Source of the DNA: Lysinibacillus sp. SGAir0095
GTDB lineage: Bacteria > Bacillota > Bacilli > Bacillales_A > Planococcaceae
Reading direction: 5' to 3'
Assembly (NCBI RefSeq): GCF_005491425.1
Contig: NZ_CP028083.1
Coordinates: 1,636,001-1,700,000 of the forward strand
Length of the DNA: 64,000 bases
Shown here: in pieces, positions 44,072 to 53,201 of the stretch
Position numbering within the stretch: the first letter of the stretch is position 1
Layout: each line of letters opens with the position of its first letter
The notes under the pieces: generated by a model
The model's database searches: none
What the model was told of the DNA's origin: nothing
Seen by the model: the letters and a program-made list of their open reading frames with translations, nothing else
Position numbers and translations under genes: made by a program

Positions 44072-45165
44072 CACGGAACGTCTTCGTAATAGGATTAGGT
44101 CTAATAGGAGGTTCTATTGCCCTTTCTTGTCAAAAAGCACCAAATACGAAGGTTTACGGCTTCGATTTTTACGAGAAAACTCGACAGCAAGCTCGTGAAC
44201 TGAATATTGTCCATGAAGTGGTAGATGATGTGCTGCAAACAGCAAGTATTGCGGATGTCATTATTTTTGGAACACCTGTGAATGCGACCCTTCAATGGTT
44301 GGATAAATTAAAAGAATGGCCACTGAAGAAAAATGTAGTTGTAACAGATACAGGTAGTACCAAAGGTTTAATTATGGAAAAAGGTGCAGAACTAAGTGAA
44401 AAAGGCATACATTTTATAGGTGGTCATCCAATGGCTGGATCACATAAGAGTGGCGTGCAAGCTGCAAAAGCCCATCTTTTTGAAAATGCTTATTATCTAT
44501 TAACGCCCTTAGAAAATGAAAATGAAGAGCAGATTTTAGAGCTTGAAGATCTTTTAAAGTATACGCTAGCAAAAATTGTGCGAATTGATGCTCTTAAGCA
44601 TGATCATATGACCGCCGTTGTGAGTCATTTTCCACATATTATCGCAGCATCACTTGTACATCAGTTAGATAGTGAACAACAAAATTATCCTATGACTAGT
44701 ATGCTCGCTGCAGGTGGTTTTCGTGATGTGACGCGTATTGCCTCTTCAAATCCACTAATGTGGAAGGATATTGTCCTGCAAAATCGTGAGGAACTACTTA
44801 GCCAATTAAATTCATGGCAAGATGAAATGAATAGAGTTAAATCGCTTCTTCTAAATCCTGAAGAAGAATCAATCGAGCGATATTTTGCAGTAGCAAAAGA
44901 AGTTCGGGATAAACTACCGATAAATAAAGGTGCATTCTTTACAACATATGATTTGTATGTTGATATTCCTGACTATCCAGGTGTCATTTCCGAGGTGACA
45001 GGTTATTTAGCTGAAGAGCAAATAAGCATCACGAATATCCGAGTGGTGGAAGCGCGGGAAGACGTATTTGGTATCTTGGTCATTAGCTTCCAAAATGCCG
45101 ATGACCGAGAAAAAGGACAAAAGTGTTTAAACAATAGAACAAAGTATGAAATGTATATGTCATAA
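44068..45165 (+). CDS. tyrA: prephenate dehydrogenase with ACT domain
   Basis: A 365-residue enzyme that makes 4-hydroxyphenylpyruvate for tyrosine. The NAD-binding motif GLGLIGGS lies at residues 9-16, and GGHPMAGSHKSG and AVVSHFPHIIAASL are family blocks. Residues ~295-365 form an ACT domain (VDIPDYPGVISEVTGYLAEE) for amino-acid feedback. It overlaps hisC by 4 nt. Confidence 0.96.
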   Translation: MTRNVFVIGLGLIGGSIALSCQKAPNTKVYGFDFYEKTRQQARELNIVHEVVDDVLQTASIADVIIFGTPVNATLQWLDKLKEWPLKKNVVVTDTGSTKGLIMEKGAELSEKGIHFIGGHPMAGSHKSGVQAAKAHLFENAYYLLTPLENENEEQILELEDLLKYTLAKIVRIDALKHDHMTAVVSHFPHIIAASLVHQLDSEQQNYPMTSMLAAGGFRDVTRIASSNPLMWKDIVLQNREELLSQLNSWQDEMNRVKSLLLNPEEESIERYFAVAKEVRDKLPINKGAFFTTYDLYVDIPDYPGVISEVTGYLAEEQISITNIRVVEAREDVFGILVISFQNADDREKGQKCLNNRTKYEMYMS

Positions 45166-45201
45166 TACTGGTAAATGGTTATTTTTGAAAGGAGCATATA
45201 A

Positions 45202-46497
45202 ATGTCTTCTACTACAAATCTAGATTATAAAAATGCTAGTCTAAAAGGAACGATCACTATTCCCGGCGACAAATCCATTTCTCATCGTTCTGTCATGTTT
45301 GGATCAATCGCACAGGGGAAAACAACGGTTAGTGGATTTCTTCTTGGTGAGGATTGTCTAAGTACAATCGATTGTTTCAGAAGGCTTGGTGTAGAAATTC
45401 ATGTCGAAGGGACTAATGTTACAATTTTGAGTCCAGGAATGGATAATTGGGAAGAACCTAAAGAAATATTGTATACAGGGAACTCAGGTACTACGACTAG
45501 ATTAATGTTAGGTATTTTATCTGGTACAACACTGCATTCCGTAATGACAGGAGATGCTTCAATTGGCAAACGTCCAATGAGACGAGTATCTGATCCTCTT
45601 CGATTAATGGGAGCAAAAATCGCCGGAAGAGAAAATGGGCAATATACACCATTAGCTATTCAAGGGACAAAGCTAAAAGCAATTGATTATACAATGCCTG
45701 TGGCAAGTGCCCAAGTGAAATCAGCAATTCTTCTTGCAGGACTACGAGCAGAAGGTACAACGGTTGTTCGAGAAAAAGAGGTTTCTCGTGATCACACTGA
45801 ACGCATGCTCCAACAATTTGGAGCATCAGTAGAAGTAGAAAACGGTGTCGTATCGTTTAAAGGCGGACAACAACTGCAAGCTACCCATGTGAATGTCCCT
45901 GGTGATATCTCTTCAGCAGCATTTTTCTTGGTTGCAGGTGCCATTGTTCCTAACAGTGAAGTTATGATGAAAAATGTCGGAGTAAATAAAACTCGAGCAG
46001 GCATTGTTGAAGTGTTAGAGAATATGGGAGCAGACTTGTCAGTTGAAGTAGAAGATGACAAAGGCTTTGAACCTACTGCAACGCTAACAATACGAACTTC
46101 TGATCTTAAAGCAACCACAATCGAAGGGAATATAATTCCTCGTTTAATTGATGAAATCCCAATCATTGCACTTTTAGCTACTCAAGCAGAGGGTACTACA
46201 ATTATTCGGGACGCAGAAGAATTAAAAGTAAAAGAAACAGACCGCATTACAGCTGTTGTAACTGAACTGCAAAAGCTTGGAGCAAATATAGAAGCCACAG
46301 ATGATGGAATGATTATTCATGGACCTACAAAGCTTCATGGAGCTAATTTGAACTCTTATGGGGATCATAGAATTGGTATGATGTCTGCAATTGCTGCATT
46401 AATATCAACTTCTCCGATTGAAATCGATGATACAGATTGCATTGCAGTATCTTACCCAACTTTCTTTGATGATGTAAAACAACTCCTGAATTCTTAA
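45202..46497 (+). CDS. aroA: EPSP synthase (3-phosphoshikimate 1-carboxyvinyltransferase)
   Basis: A 431-residue enzyme that joins shikimate 3-phosphate and PEP. Conserved segments are [10 protein letters not shown] (residues ~19-28), [22 protein letters not shown] and DHRIGMM. GAAAGGAG precedes the ATG. It closes the aromatic operon; B. subtilis calls it aroE. Confidence 0.97.
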   Translation: MSSTTNLDYKNASLKGTITIPGDKSISHRSVMFGSIAQGKTTVSGFLLGEDCLSTIDCFRRLGVEIHVEGTNVTILSPGMDNWEEPKEILYTGNSGTTTRLMLGILSGTTLHSVMTGDASIGKRPMRRVSDPLRLMGAKIAGRENGQYTPLAIQGTKLKAIDYTMPVASAQVKSAILLAGLRAEGTTVVREKEVSRDHTERMLQQFGASVEVENGVVSFKGGQQLQATHVNVPGDISSAAFFLVAGAIVPNSEVMMKNVGVNKTRAGIVEVLENMGADLSVEVEDDKGFEPTATLTIRTSDLKATTIEGNIIPRLIDEIPIIALLATQAEGTTIIRDAEELKVKETDRITAVVTELQKLGANIEATDDGMIIHGPTKLHGANLNSYGDHRIGMMSAIAALISTSPIEIDDTDCIAVSYPTFFDDVKQLLNS

Positions 46498-46527
46498 AAA
46501 TATTCGATGTAAATTATTAAAATAGTT

Positions 46528-46563
46528 GGACCTTCCCGAAATTTAACGGGTCAGGTCCTTTTT
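46528..46563 (+). terminator. terminator of the aromatic operon
   Basis: GGACCTTCCCG pairs with CGGGTCAGGTCC (one bulge) and five T follow. Confidence 0.85.
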
Positions 46564-46626
46564 CTTGTTTCTATTAATTAAGTGAAGTAGCATAGTATTG
46601 ACTAAACATAAAAAAGGTGAGTAAAG

Positions 46627-47883
46627 TTGACAAATACAGCGAATGAATTGATACAAGCCATTCAAAATGGAGAACTGCAACAAATTAATAATTTATTAGA
46701 AACATTTTTATTAAATGAACAAGCTGATGTACAATATGAAATTGCTGATTTACTGCTGCAATATGGATTTTTAAATGAAGCAGATCGCGTGTTTGAACAT
46801 CTACAATTTTTATTTCCAGATGAACCTCAGGTAGCTATTGACCGTGCCTCAGTCTTAATTGAATTAGGTGAAGAGGATGAGGCACTACAATTACTCATGA
46901 GCATTGATTCAGAAGCGCCAGAATATCCTCAAAGTCTACTACTGCTAGCAGATTATTATCAGATGCAAGGGTTATATGAAGTGGCTGAACAACGAATAAC
47001 AGAAGCGTTAGATTTACTGCCAAATGAGCCATTATTGCAATTTGCCAAAGCTGAGCTGCTATTTGAAACTGGACGCTTTACTGAAGCCGCTCGCATCTAT
47101 GAAGAATTACATGCCAAAGAAAAAGAAATCGCAGGGATTCTATTATCTTCAAGGCTCGCTGAAGTTTATCGTGCTGGCGGTGGATATGAAACAGCACTAG
47201 ATTACTATATGGAAGCGTTAGAGGAGTCTGTTACGCCTGATTTATTATTTGGTTCGGCCTATGCTGCTTTCCAATCTGAAAAATATGAATTGGCTACTAA
47301 ACAACTAGAGGACTTAAAAGAATTAGATCCTGATTATTTTAGTGCTTACTTATTATTAGCGGAAAGCTATGCGATGATGGAGGATAACAAAAGAGCACTA
47401 AAGACCATTGAAGAAGGTATTCAACGTGATGAGTATGAAAAGTCATTCTATTTATTTGCAGGCAAGATGGCAATAAAGAACAGTTTACCAGATGAGGCAA
47501 CGAACTACTTACAACAAGCGATTGCGCTCGACCCTGAGTATATGGAAGCTATTTTAGTGCTGATTTCAATCTATGCAAATCAAGAACGATACGAAGAAAT
47601 TATCGAGTTGTATGAAAATTTAAAAAATAATGATTTCGACTGGAGCGCTCTATATCCCTTTGTTGCGGATGCATATGCCAAGAATGAGCAGTATGAACGT
47701 GCATGCGAAATTTATAAGGTAGCATATAATGATTTTAAAGACGAACCATCGTTTTTAGAAAAATATTGTTATTTCTTGATAGAAGAAGGAAAAAGAGAGG
47801 AAGCACGAAGTATCGTTAATCGTTTAATTGCTTTGGAGCCTACAGAGCAACAATGGTTAGATCTTCTCTACACTCTTGAATAA
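46627..47883 (+). CDS. ypiA: TPR-repeat protein YpiA
   Basis: A 418-residue protein made almost entirely of tetratricopeptide-like helical hairpins, for example [20 protein letters not shown] and [15 protein letters not shown]. The start is TTG 46627, 6 nt after AAAGGTGA. The place between aroA and ypiB matches B. subtilis YpiA, whose function is unsettled. TPR proteins mediate protein contacts; no enzyme motif is visible. Confidence 0.9.
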   Translation: MTNTANELIQAIQNGELQQINNLLETFLLNEQADVQYEIADLLLQYGFLNEADRVFEHLQFLFPDEPQVAIDRASVLIELGEEDEALQLLMSIDSEAPEYPQSLLLLADYYQMQGLYEVAEQRITEALDLLPNEPLLQFAKAELLFETGRFTEAARIYEELHAKEKEIAGILLSSRLAEVYRAGGGYETALDYYMEALEESVTPDLLFGSAYAAFQSEKYELATKQLEDLKELDPDYFSAYLLLAESYAMMEDNKRALKTIEEGIQRDEYEKSFYLFAGKMAIKNSLPDEATNYLQQAIALDPEYMEAILVLISIYANQERYEEIIELYENLKNNDFDWSALYPFVADAYAKNEQYERACEIYKVAYNDFKDEPSFLEKYCYFLIEEGKREEARSIVNRLIALEPTEQQWLDLLYTLE

Positions 47884-47899
47884 AAGGAGGGATAGCAAA

Positions 47900-48457
47900 G
47901 TGACTTCTTCCATTCCGATTATTGATAAAAAATCATTTGTTCGCTGGTTTCTTAAAAATTATCAATTAAAAAGAAGAGAATGTGTTTGGATACTGAATTA
48001 TTTATTAAGCAACGACAATCTACTTGAAAATATTCACTTTGTAGAAGAAGCGCATTATTGTCCAAGGGCGATTGTAATGTCCTCTGTCGATTCAACTGGC
48101 GTACCATTTCGATTTTATAAAGGGAATATCATGACAAGTGATGCTGAAAAGTCTTTTCACGATTTAAGACTTCATCCAAATGAAAGCATGTATATCCAAT
48201 TAAACTTTCCTAATATCCCACCTAGTCAGCAGTATTTAGCAGTTTTAGAGGAAAATCCATTCATGCCAAAGTATTTGCATATTAGTGAACGGGACCGACT
48301 GATTGCAGAAGAAATGTTAAATAATAGCTTATTAGCATTTCAGGAAGAAAAACTACTAAAAGAAATCGACGATGCTTTAGACAGGGGAGATAAGGAAAAG
48401 TTTTATTCGCTCTCCAATTTATTGCAGGCATTGAAACAAACTACCAAAAATGTATAG
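47900..48457 (+). CDS. ypiB: UPF0302 protein YpiB
   Basis: A 185-residue protein of the UPF0302/YpiB family. The block [27 protein letters not shown] is characteristic, and the C-terminal ~55 residues form the helical IDEAL-type region ([20 protein letters not shown] and on). The start is GTG 47900, 9 nt after AAGGAGG; an in-frame TTG at 47876 lies inside ypiA. Function is not established. Confidence 0.9.
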   Translation: MTSSIPIIDKKSFVRWFLKNYQLKRRECVWILNYLLSNDNLLENIHFVEEAHYCPRAIVMSSVDSTGVPFRFYKGNIMTSDAEKSFHDLRLHPNESMYIQLNFPNIPPSQQYLAVLEENPFMPKYLHISERDRLIAEEMLNNSLLAFQEEKLLKEIDDALDRGDKEKFYSLSNLLQALKQTTKNV

Positions 48458-48544
48458 ATATACTATATTTGTGGTGGGAAGTTGGAGATCCAATTTGCGA
48501 AGTATAAATTTATCTGGAATATTCTAATGTTAGAAATGCTATAG

Positions 48545-48579
48545 TCTCATTCAGTCGGGATAGGCTGAATGAGATTTTG
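48545..48579 (+). terminator. intrinsic terminator after ypiB
   Basis: A 12-bp stem (48545-48556 with 48563-48574), a 6-nt loop and T residues. Confidence 0.85.
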
Positions 48580-48697
48580 TATGTTCCTGATATTTACAAT
48601 ATAATAGAAATACATAAAGTAATATTTTGATTTAAATTAAACTGTTAATTTTATTTGTTTTTGGCAATAGTAATTAATGATATATGGAGGAGAAGCA

Positions 48698-49147
48698 ATG
48701 TTTTTTAATGTAAAAGATGTACAACAATTTCAATCACAAAAGGATTTTATTGATACGGCGCTTGTACCACTGCTTTCACTGGATTTTAAAGATGAAAAAA
48801 TCAGACAGAGTAGTTCTGCGGCAGAGTTTTTAATGTCCCTTACTGCTTTTGTAGAACAGCAATTTAAAGGTAGATTAATGCTTGTCCCTCCATTTTCTTA
48901 TACCGAACAAACAAAATCTGATTTGGCAGTAAGCTTATTAAAGAAAGAATTGCAAGATGCAGGCTTTAAGCATGTTCTATTTATAACATGCGATCACGCT
49001 TGGACAAGTTCCAGTGAACAAATAGATGTAATTTGGTTACCAGCTATTCCTATCGAATCAATGGATCAAGGAGTTAAAAAAACAATACTAGAAGAACAGT
49101 TAAAACAGATCATTCCAATTTTAACTTCCAAATGGTTTCAAAGTTAG
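48698..49147 (+). CDS. ypiF: DUF2487 protein YpiF
   Basis: A 149-residue protein that matches the DUF2487/YpiF family placed before qcrA in Bacillales. No enzyme motif or membrane segment is visible; it has alternating helices and strands with a hydrophobic HVLFITCDHAW strand near residue 95. ATG 48698 follows GGAGGAG; an upstream ATG at 48677 lies before that site. Function is unknown. Confidence 0.85.
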   Translation: MFFNVKDVQQFQSQKDFIDTALVPLLSLDFKDEKIRQSSSAAEFLMSLTAFVEQQFKGRLMLVPPFSYTEQTKSDLAVSLLKKELQDAGFKHVLFITCDHAWTSSSEQIDVIWLPAIPIESMDQGVKKTILEEQLKQIIPILTSKWFQS

Positions 49148-49303
49148 TAAATTCTTTCATTAAATGTTCACAAAGTTGTCGAAAGTATAGAAAGCCAATA
49201 TTGACCAACCTATTTTCTTGATATATCATAGATATGTCCTAGTAATTACTATTTGTAAAAGTATGTCCGTTGGACTGACCTTTTAGTTAGAGGGGGGAAA
49301 AGG

Positions 49304-49807
49304 ATGAGTAACAATCGAGTTTCTAGACGTCAATTTCTTAACTACACTTTAACTGGTGTTGGTGGATTTATGGCGGCGGGCATTTTAATGCCAATGGTTC
49401 GCTTTGCAATTGATCCAGCTTTACAAACAAAAGCTGATGGTGATTTTGTACAAACTAGCCAAAAAGTTGCAGATCTTACTGAGGAGCCTGTAAAAGTTGA
49501 CTTTTCATATGAACAAGTTGATGCATGGTACACATCTGAAGTTACTGATACTGCTTGGGTTTATAAAAGTGGAGATTCAATCGTCGCATTATCACCAGTT
49601 TGTAAACACTTAGGCTGTACTGTTAACTGGAATAGTGATACGGAACACCCGAATCAATTCTTCTGTGCTTGCCATGGTGGACGTTACGAAAAAACTGGTA
49701 AAAACGTTCCGGGTACACCACCACTTGGTCCGCTAGATGAGTATGAAGTATCAGAACAAGATGGCTTTTTATTGCTTGGGAAAAAAATCGCAAATACTAG
49801 AGGTTAA
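49304..49807 (+). CDS. qcrA: menaquinol:cytochrome c reductase, Rieske iron-sulfur subunit
   Basis: A 167-residue Rieske protein. SRRQFLN followed by a hydrophobic segment (~residues 13-35) is a Tat-type signal anchor. The [2Fe-2S] ligands are Cys100 and His102 (CKHLGC) and Cys121 and His124 (CACHGG), with Cys105 and Cys123 available for the disulfide. It starts the qcrABC operon of the bc complex, which passes electrons from menaquinol to cytochrome c. Confidence 0.95.
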   Translation: MSNNRVSRRQFLNYTLTGVGGFMAAGILMPMVRFAIDPALQTKADGDFVQTSQKVADLTEEPVKVDFSYEQVDAWYTSEVTDTAWVYKSGDSIVALSPVCKHLGCTVNWNSDTEHPNQFFCACHGGRYEKTGKNVPGTPPLGPLDEYEVSEQDGFLLLGKKIANTRG

Positions 49808-49827
49808 TAGTTAGGGGGTAGACACCA

Positions 49828-50502
49828 GTGCTAAATAAAATTTATGATTGGGTCGATGAACGACTGGATATCACACCTATCTGGCGTGATATTGCCGACC
49901 ACGAAGTGCCAGAGCACGTTAACCCTGCACATCACTTCTCAGCATTTGTTTACTGTTTCGGTGGTTTAACATTCTTTATTACAGTTATCCAAATTTTATC
50001 GGGTATGTTCTTAACAATGTACTACGTGCCGGACGTAGAAAATGCTTGGAAATCAGTTTATTACTTACAAAACGAAGTAGCTTTTGGTGAAATCGTACGT
50101 GGTATGCACCACTGGGGAGCTTCATTAGTAATCGTAATGATGTTCTTACATACGCTTCGTGTGTTCTTCACAGGTTCTTATAAAAAGCCTCGTGAGTTAA
50201 ACTGGGTTGTAGGAGTTTTAATTTTCTGTGTTATGTTAGGTCTAGGTTTCACAGGATATTTATTACCTTGGGATATGAAAGCGCTGTTCGCTACTAAAGT
50301 AGGTATTGAAATTGCAGCTTCTGTTCCGTTTATTGGTGAACTTATTAAAGTATTGCTGGCTGGGGATGCTACAATAATTGGTGCTCAAACGTTAACACGT
50401 TTCTTCGCAATTCATGTATTCTTCTTACCTGCAGCATTATTTGCATTACTTGCAGCTCACTTTATTATGATTCGTCGTCAAGGTATTTCCGGACCGCTTT
50501 GA
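49828..50502 (+). CDS. qcrB: menaquinol:cytochrome c reductase, cytochrome b subunit
   Basis: A 224-residue cytochrome b6-type protein with four transmembrane helices. Heme-ligand histidines are in MHHWGASLVIVMMFLHTLRV and near the C-terminal IHVFFLP and AAHFIMIRR. The family's conserved N-terminal Cys for covalent heme is not obvious, but LGLGFTGYLLPWD is present. The start is GTG 49828 after AGGGGGT. Confidence 0.95.
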   Translation: MLNKIYDWVDERLDITPIWRDIADHEVPEHVNPAHHFSAFVYCFGGLTFFITVIQILSGMFLTMYYVPDVENAWKSVYYLQNEVAFGEIVRGMHHWGASLVIVMMFLHTLRVFFTGSYKKPRELNWVVGVLIFCVMLGLGFTGYLLPWDMKALFATKVGIEIAASVPFIGELIKVLLAGDATIIGAQTLTRFFAIHVFFLPAALFALLAAHFIMIRRQGISGPL

Positions 50503-50551
50503 TTCGTTAAGAATTTTAAAGGGTCTATGATTTTTTAAAGGAGGGGACACT

Positions 50552-51340
50552 ATGCATCGCGGAAAAGGGATGAAATTCGTAGGTGATTCACGCGTTAAAG
50601 CGAATAACCGTATGGTGAATATGCCTAAAGATTATTCCGAGTATCCAGGTAAAACAGAAGCTTTCTGGCCTGACTTCTTATTAAAAGAATGGATGGTTGG
50701 TGCGGTTTTCTTAATTGGATATTTATTATTAACTGTCGCTCATCCTTCACCACTTGAAGGTCCGGCAGATCCAACTAATGCTTCATATATTCCATTACCA
50801 GACTGGTACTTCTTATTCTTGTACCAATTATTAAAATACACATTTGCATCAGGTCCATACAATGTAATCGGTGCGATTATTATGCCTGGTTTAGCGATTG
50901 GTGCATTAATGTTAATGCCGTTCTTAGACAAAGGTCCAGAACGTCGTCCATCAAAACGTCCATTACCAACAGCATTTATGTTGTTATCGCTTGCTGCAAT
51001 GATTTTCTTAACTTGGGAATCTGTTGTAAACCACGACTGGGAAGCGGCAGCTAAACAAGGTGAAATCAAAGAACAAGTGGACGTTGAAATTGATGAAACT
51101 GCAGAAGGTTACTTAATCTTCACTGGTGAACAAGGTAAGTCTTGTATCGCATGTCACGGAGCTGATATGCAAGGTGGAGGTGCAGCACCTGCTTTAGTAG
51201 GTAACGAATTAACTGCTGAAGAAGTTGCAGAAGTAATTAAAAACGGTCGTGGCGCAATGCCAGCTGGTCAATTTGCAGGTACTGATGAAGAGCTTCAAGT
51301 ATTGGCTGAATTCATCGCTAGTTTAAAAGCTGAAGAATAA
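50552..51340 (+). CDS. qcrC: menaquinol:cytochrome c reductase, subunit IV / cytochrome c fusion
   Basis: A 262-residue fusion typical of Bacillales. The N-terminal part (~1-160) is subunit IV-like with three membrane helices and PDWYFLFLYQLLKYTF. The C-terminal part (~185-262) is a cytochrome c domain with CIACH (Cys198, Cys201, His202) and axial methionine candidate in GAMPAGQF. AAAGGAGG precedes the ATG. Confidence 0.95.
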   Translation: MHRGKGMKFVGDSRVKANNRMVNMPKDYSEYPGKTEAFWPDFLLKEWMVGAVFLIGYLLLTVAHPSPLEGPADPTNASYIPLPDWYFLFLYQLLKYTFASGPYNVIGAIIMPGLAIGALMLMPFLDKGPERRPSKRPLPTAFMLLSLAAMIFLTWESVVNHDWEAAAKQGEIKEQVDVEIDETAEGYLIFTGEQGKSCIACHGADMQGGGAAPALVGNELTAEEVAEVIKNGRGAMPAGQFAGTDEELQVLAEFIASLKAEE

Positions 51341-51357
51341 TCTTAATATTTTTCTTA

Positions 51358-51388
51358 AAGAGAGTCGGGAAACTGGCTCTCTTCTCTT
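51358..51388 (+). terminator. terminator after qcrABC
   Basis: A 9-bp stem (51358-51366 with 51375-51383) with one G-U pair, then a T/C-rich tail. Confidence 0.7.
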
Positions 51389-51473
51389 TTAGTTATTTCT
51401 ATTTACATATGCCTAAACTTCAAAATAAATACATAGTTAAAATAAAATTAAGAAATAATAAGGGGATTAGAAA

Positions 51474-52079
51474 ATGAAGTCATTTTTCATGCAAAGTTGG
51501 TTTCTATTAACACATCGTTCTTTTTTAACATTATTATTTTTCATTAACTTGTTTGGCACAATTTACGGGTATATTTGGTATGGCTCTCAATTATCCAGAA
51601 CAGAACCAAAATTCCTTTTATTTGTTCCAGATAGCCCTACTGCAAGTTTATTTTTCTGTATTGCTGTTCTAGGTTGGATATTTGGAAGACATTTTAAATT
51701 AATGGAAGCGTTAGCACTAATCACGCTTGTGAAATATGGGGTATGGGCAGTTGTCATGAATCTCTTAACTTTAGCGGAAATTGGCTCAATTGGTGCTTCA
51801 GGATGGATGCTTGTCGTTTCCCATGGATTAATGGCTGTTCAAGCAATACTCTACATGGCAAAATATCGATTTGGCATAGTTCACTTAGCTATTGCATCAA
51901 TTTGGACATTGCATAATGACGTTATTGACTATGTTTTTGGACAGATGCCAACATATAGTGTGCTAAGTGAATATGCTAATCAAATTGGCTATTTTACTTT
52001 TTGGTTATCTATTATTTGCATTGCGATTGCCTATTTTGTTTATACTAATAATCGAAATACAATTCGAATGCAATCTTAG
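51474..52079 (+). CDS. ypjA: DUF1405 membrane protein YpjA
   Basis: A 201-residue protein with about six hydrophobic segments, matching the DUF1405/YpjA family that follows qcrC in Bacillales. Features include LFFINLFGTIYGYIWYG near the N-terminus and AIASIWTLHNDVIDY in the second half. Function is unknown; its constant place next to the bc complex genes hints at a link to respiration or membrane physiology, but that is only context. Confidence 0.88.
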   Translation: MKSFFMQSWFLLTHRSFLTLLFFINLFGTIYGYIWYGSQLSRTEPKFLLFVPDSPTASLFFCIAVLGWIFGRHFKLMEALALITLVKYGVWAVVMNLLTLAEIGSIGASGWMLVVSHGLMAVQAILYMAKYRFGIVHLAIASIWTLHNDVIDYVFGQMPTYSVLSEYANQIGYFTFWLSIICIAIAYFVYTNNRNTIRMQS

Positions 52080-52212
52080 TGATTTTAAAATATGTCGATT
52101 TCGTCATAAATTAGTTATTCCAACTAGGGCTTATAGATGTGAACATTTGCATAACTTCTAGAGAGCCATTAAAATTAGTAGTATAGTAACTTATTAGAAA
52201 GGAAGAGGTTAA

Positions 52213-52899
52213 TTGACAGCAGGTATGTATATTATTTACTTTCTAATTATATTGATTTTGCCGATTTATGCACAAATGAAGGTGAAAAGTACTTACAAGA
52301 AATTTTCACAAGTTCATTCTTCGAAACATTTGACAGGTGCTCAAGTTGCACGACAAATTTTAGATGCTCATGGTTTGTTTGATGTACGAGTAGTACCGAC
52401 TCAAGGTGTGTTATCGGATCATTACAATCCAGCAACCAAAACTGTAGCTCTATCTGAGAAAAATTACTATGAATCATCCATTGCGGGTGTAGCTGTTGCT
52501 GCCCATGAGGTAGGGCATGCAATTCAACATAAAGAAGCTTATTCATTTTTAAATGTACGTTCTAAATTAGCACCTGTTGCTAATATTACATCGAATGCAT
52601 CATGGATTTTTGTAATGATTGGTATTTTTGCATCTAGTTCAGGCTTTTTGCTGCTAGGGATTGTGTTACTTCTTGCTGGAGTTTTATTCCAAGTAGTAAC
52701 TTTACCAGTTGAATTTGATGCCTCAAAACGTGCCATGAATGAAGTGGTATCCTTAGGCATTATTTCAAACAATGAAGAACGATCAGCGAAAAAGGTACTA
52801 AATGCAGCCGCAATGACTTATGTTGCAGCCGCAGCTGTAGCAGTATTAGAACTTTTACGTTTGATTCTTATCTACACAGGTATGAGATCGGACGATTAA
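52213..52899 (+). CDS. zinc-dependent membrane protease, YugP-like
   Basis: A 228-residue protein of the YugP (peptidase_Mx, neutral zinc metallopeptidase) family. A membrane segment at residues 5-21 is followed by the zinc motif AAHEVGHAIQH (His98, Glu99, His102) and two C-terminal hydrophobic stretches (~115-160 and ~200-222). In B. subtilis yugP lies elsewhere, so its place next to ypjA differs. The start is TTG 52213, 9 nt after AAGGA. Substrates are unknown. Confidence 0.85.
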   Translation: MTAGMYIIYFLIILILPIYAQMKVKSTYKKFSQVHSSKHLTGAQVARQILDAHGLFDVRVVPTQGVLSDHYNPATKTVALSEKNYYESSIAGVAVAAHEVGHAIQHKEAYSFLNVRSKLAPVANITSNASWIFVMIGIFASSSGFLLLGIVLLLAGVLFQVVTLPVEFDASKRAMNEVVSLGIISNNEERSAKKVLNAAAMTYVAAAAVAVLELLRLILIYTGMRSDD

Positions 52900-52911
52900 T
52901 AATAAGATTTT

Positions 52912-52948
52912 TCCCAAAGGTTGCATGTAAACCTTTGGGATTTTTTTT
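52912..52948 (+). terminator. intrinsic terminator after YugP-like gene
   Basis: A perfect 11-bp stem (52912-52922 with 52930-52940), a 7-nt loop and eight T. Confidence 0.92.
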
Positions 52949-53033
52949 GGATATGGAGATGATAATTGGAAAAAAATGCTCTAACAACTCCATATAATCT
53001 CAATATTTTCTACTATGAAAAGAAGTTGCCTCA

Positions 53034-53069
53034 TTAAATTAGTGGGACAGCTTTTTTTGTTTAGCTAAT
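53034..53069 (+). terminator. second terminator-like hairpin before PQQ dehydrogenase
   Basis: A 12-bp stem with three G-U pairs and one mismatch (53034-53045 with 53051-53062) and seven T. Two consecutive terminators insulate the PQQ gene from upstream transcription. The rest of 52900-53201 contains no gene; its promoter was not clearly found. Confidence 0.7.
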
Positions 53070-53201
53070 TTAAAGGAACTAAAAATTATTTTTATAAGAA
53101 TAATAACTAGTACTTTAGATTAATAGAATGTAGAGAAATATTACTCGGTTTATGAAAGCGCAAACACGTGCTTTACATAATGAGATATAGGGGGGAGAGT
53201 C

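Noticed and set aside
51967-52161. 64-residue frame overlapping the end of ypjA
   Set aside because: Mostly within ypjA in another frame; no ribosome-binding site.
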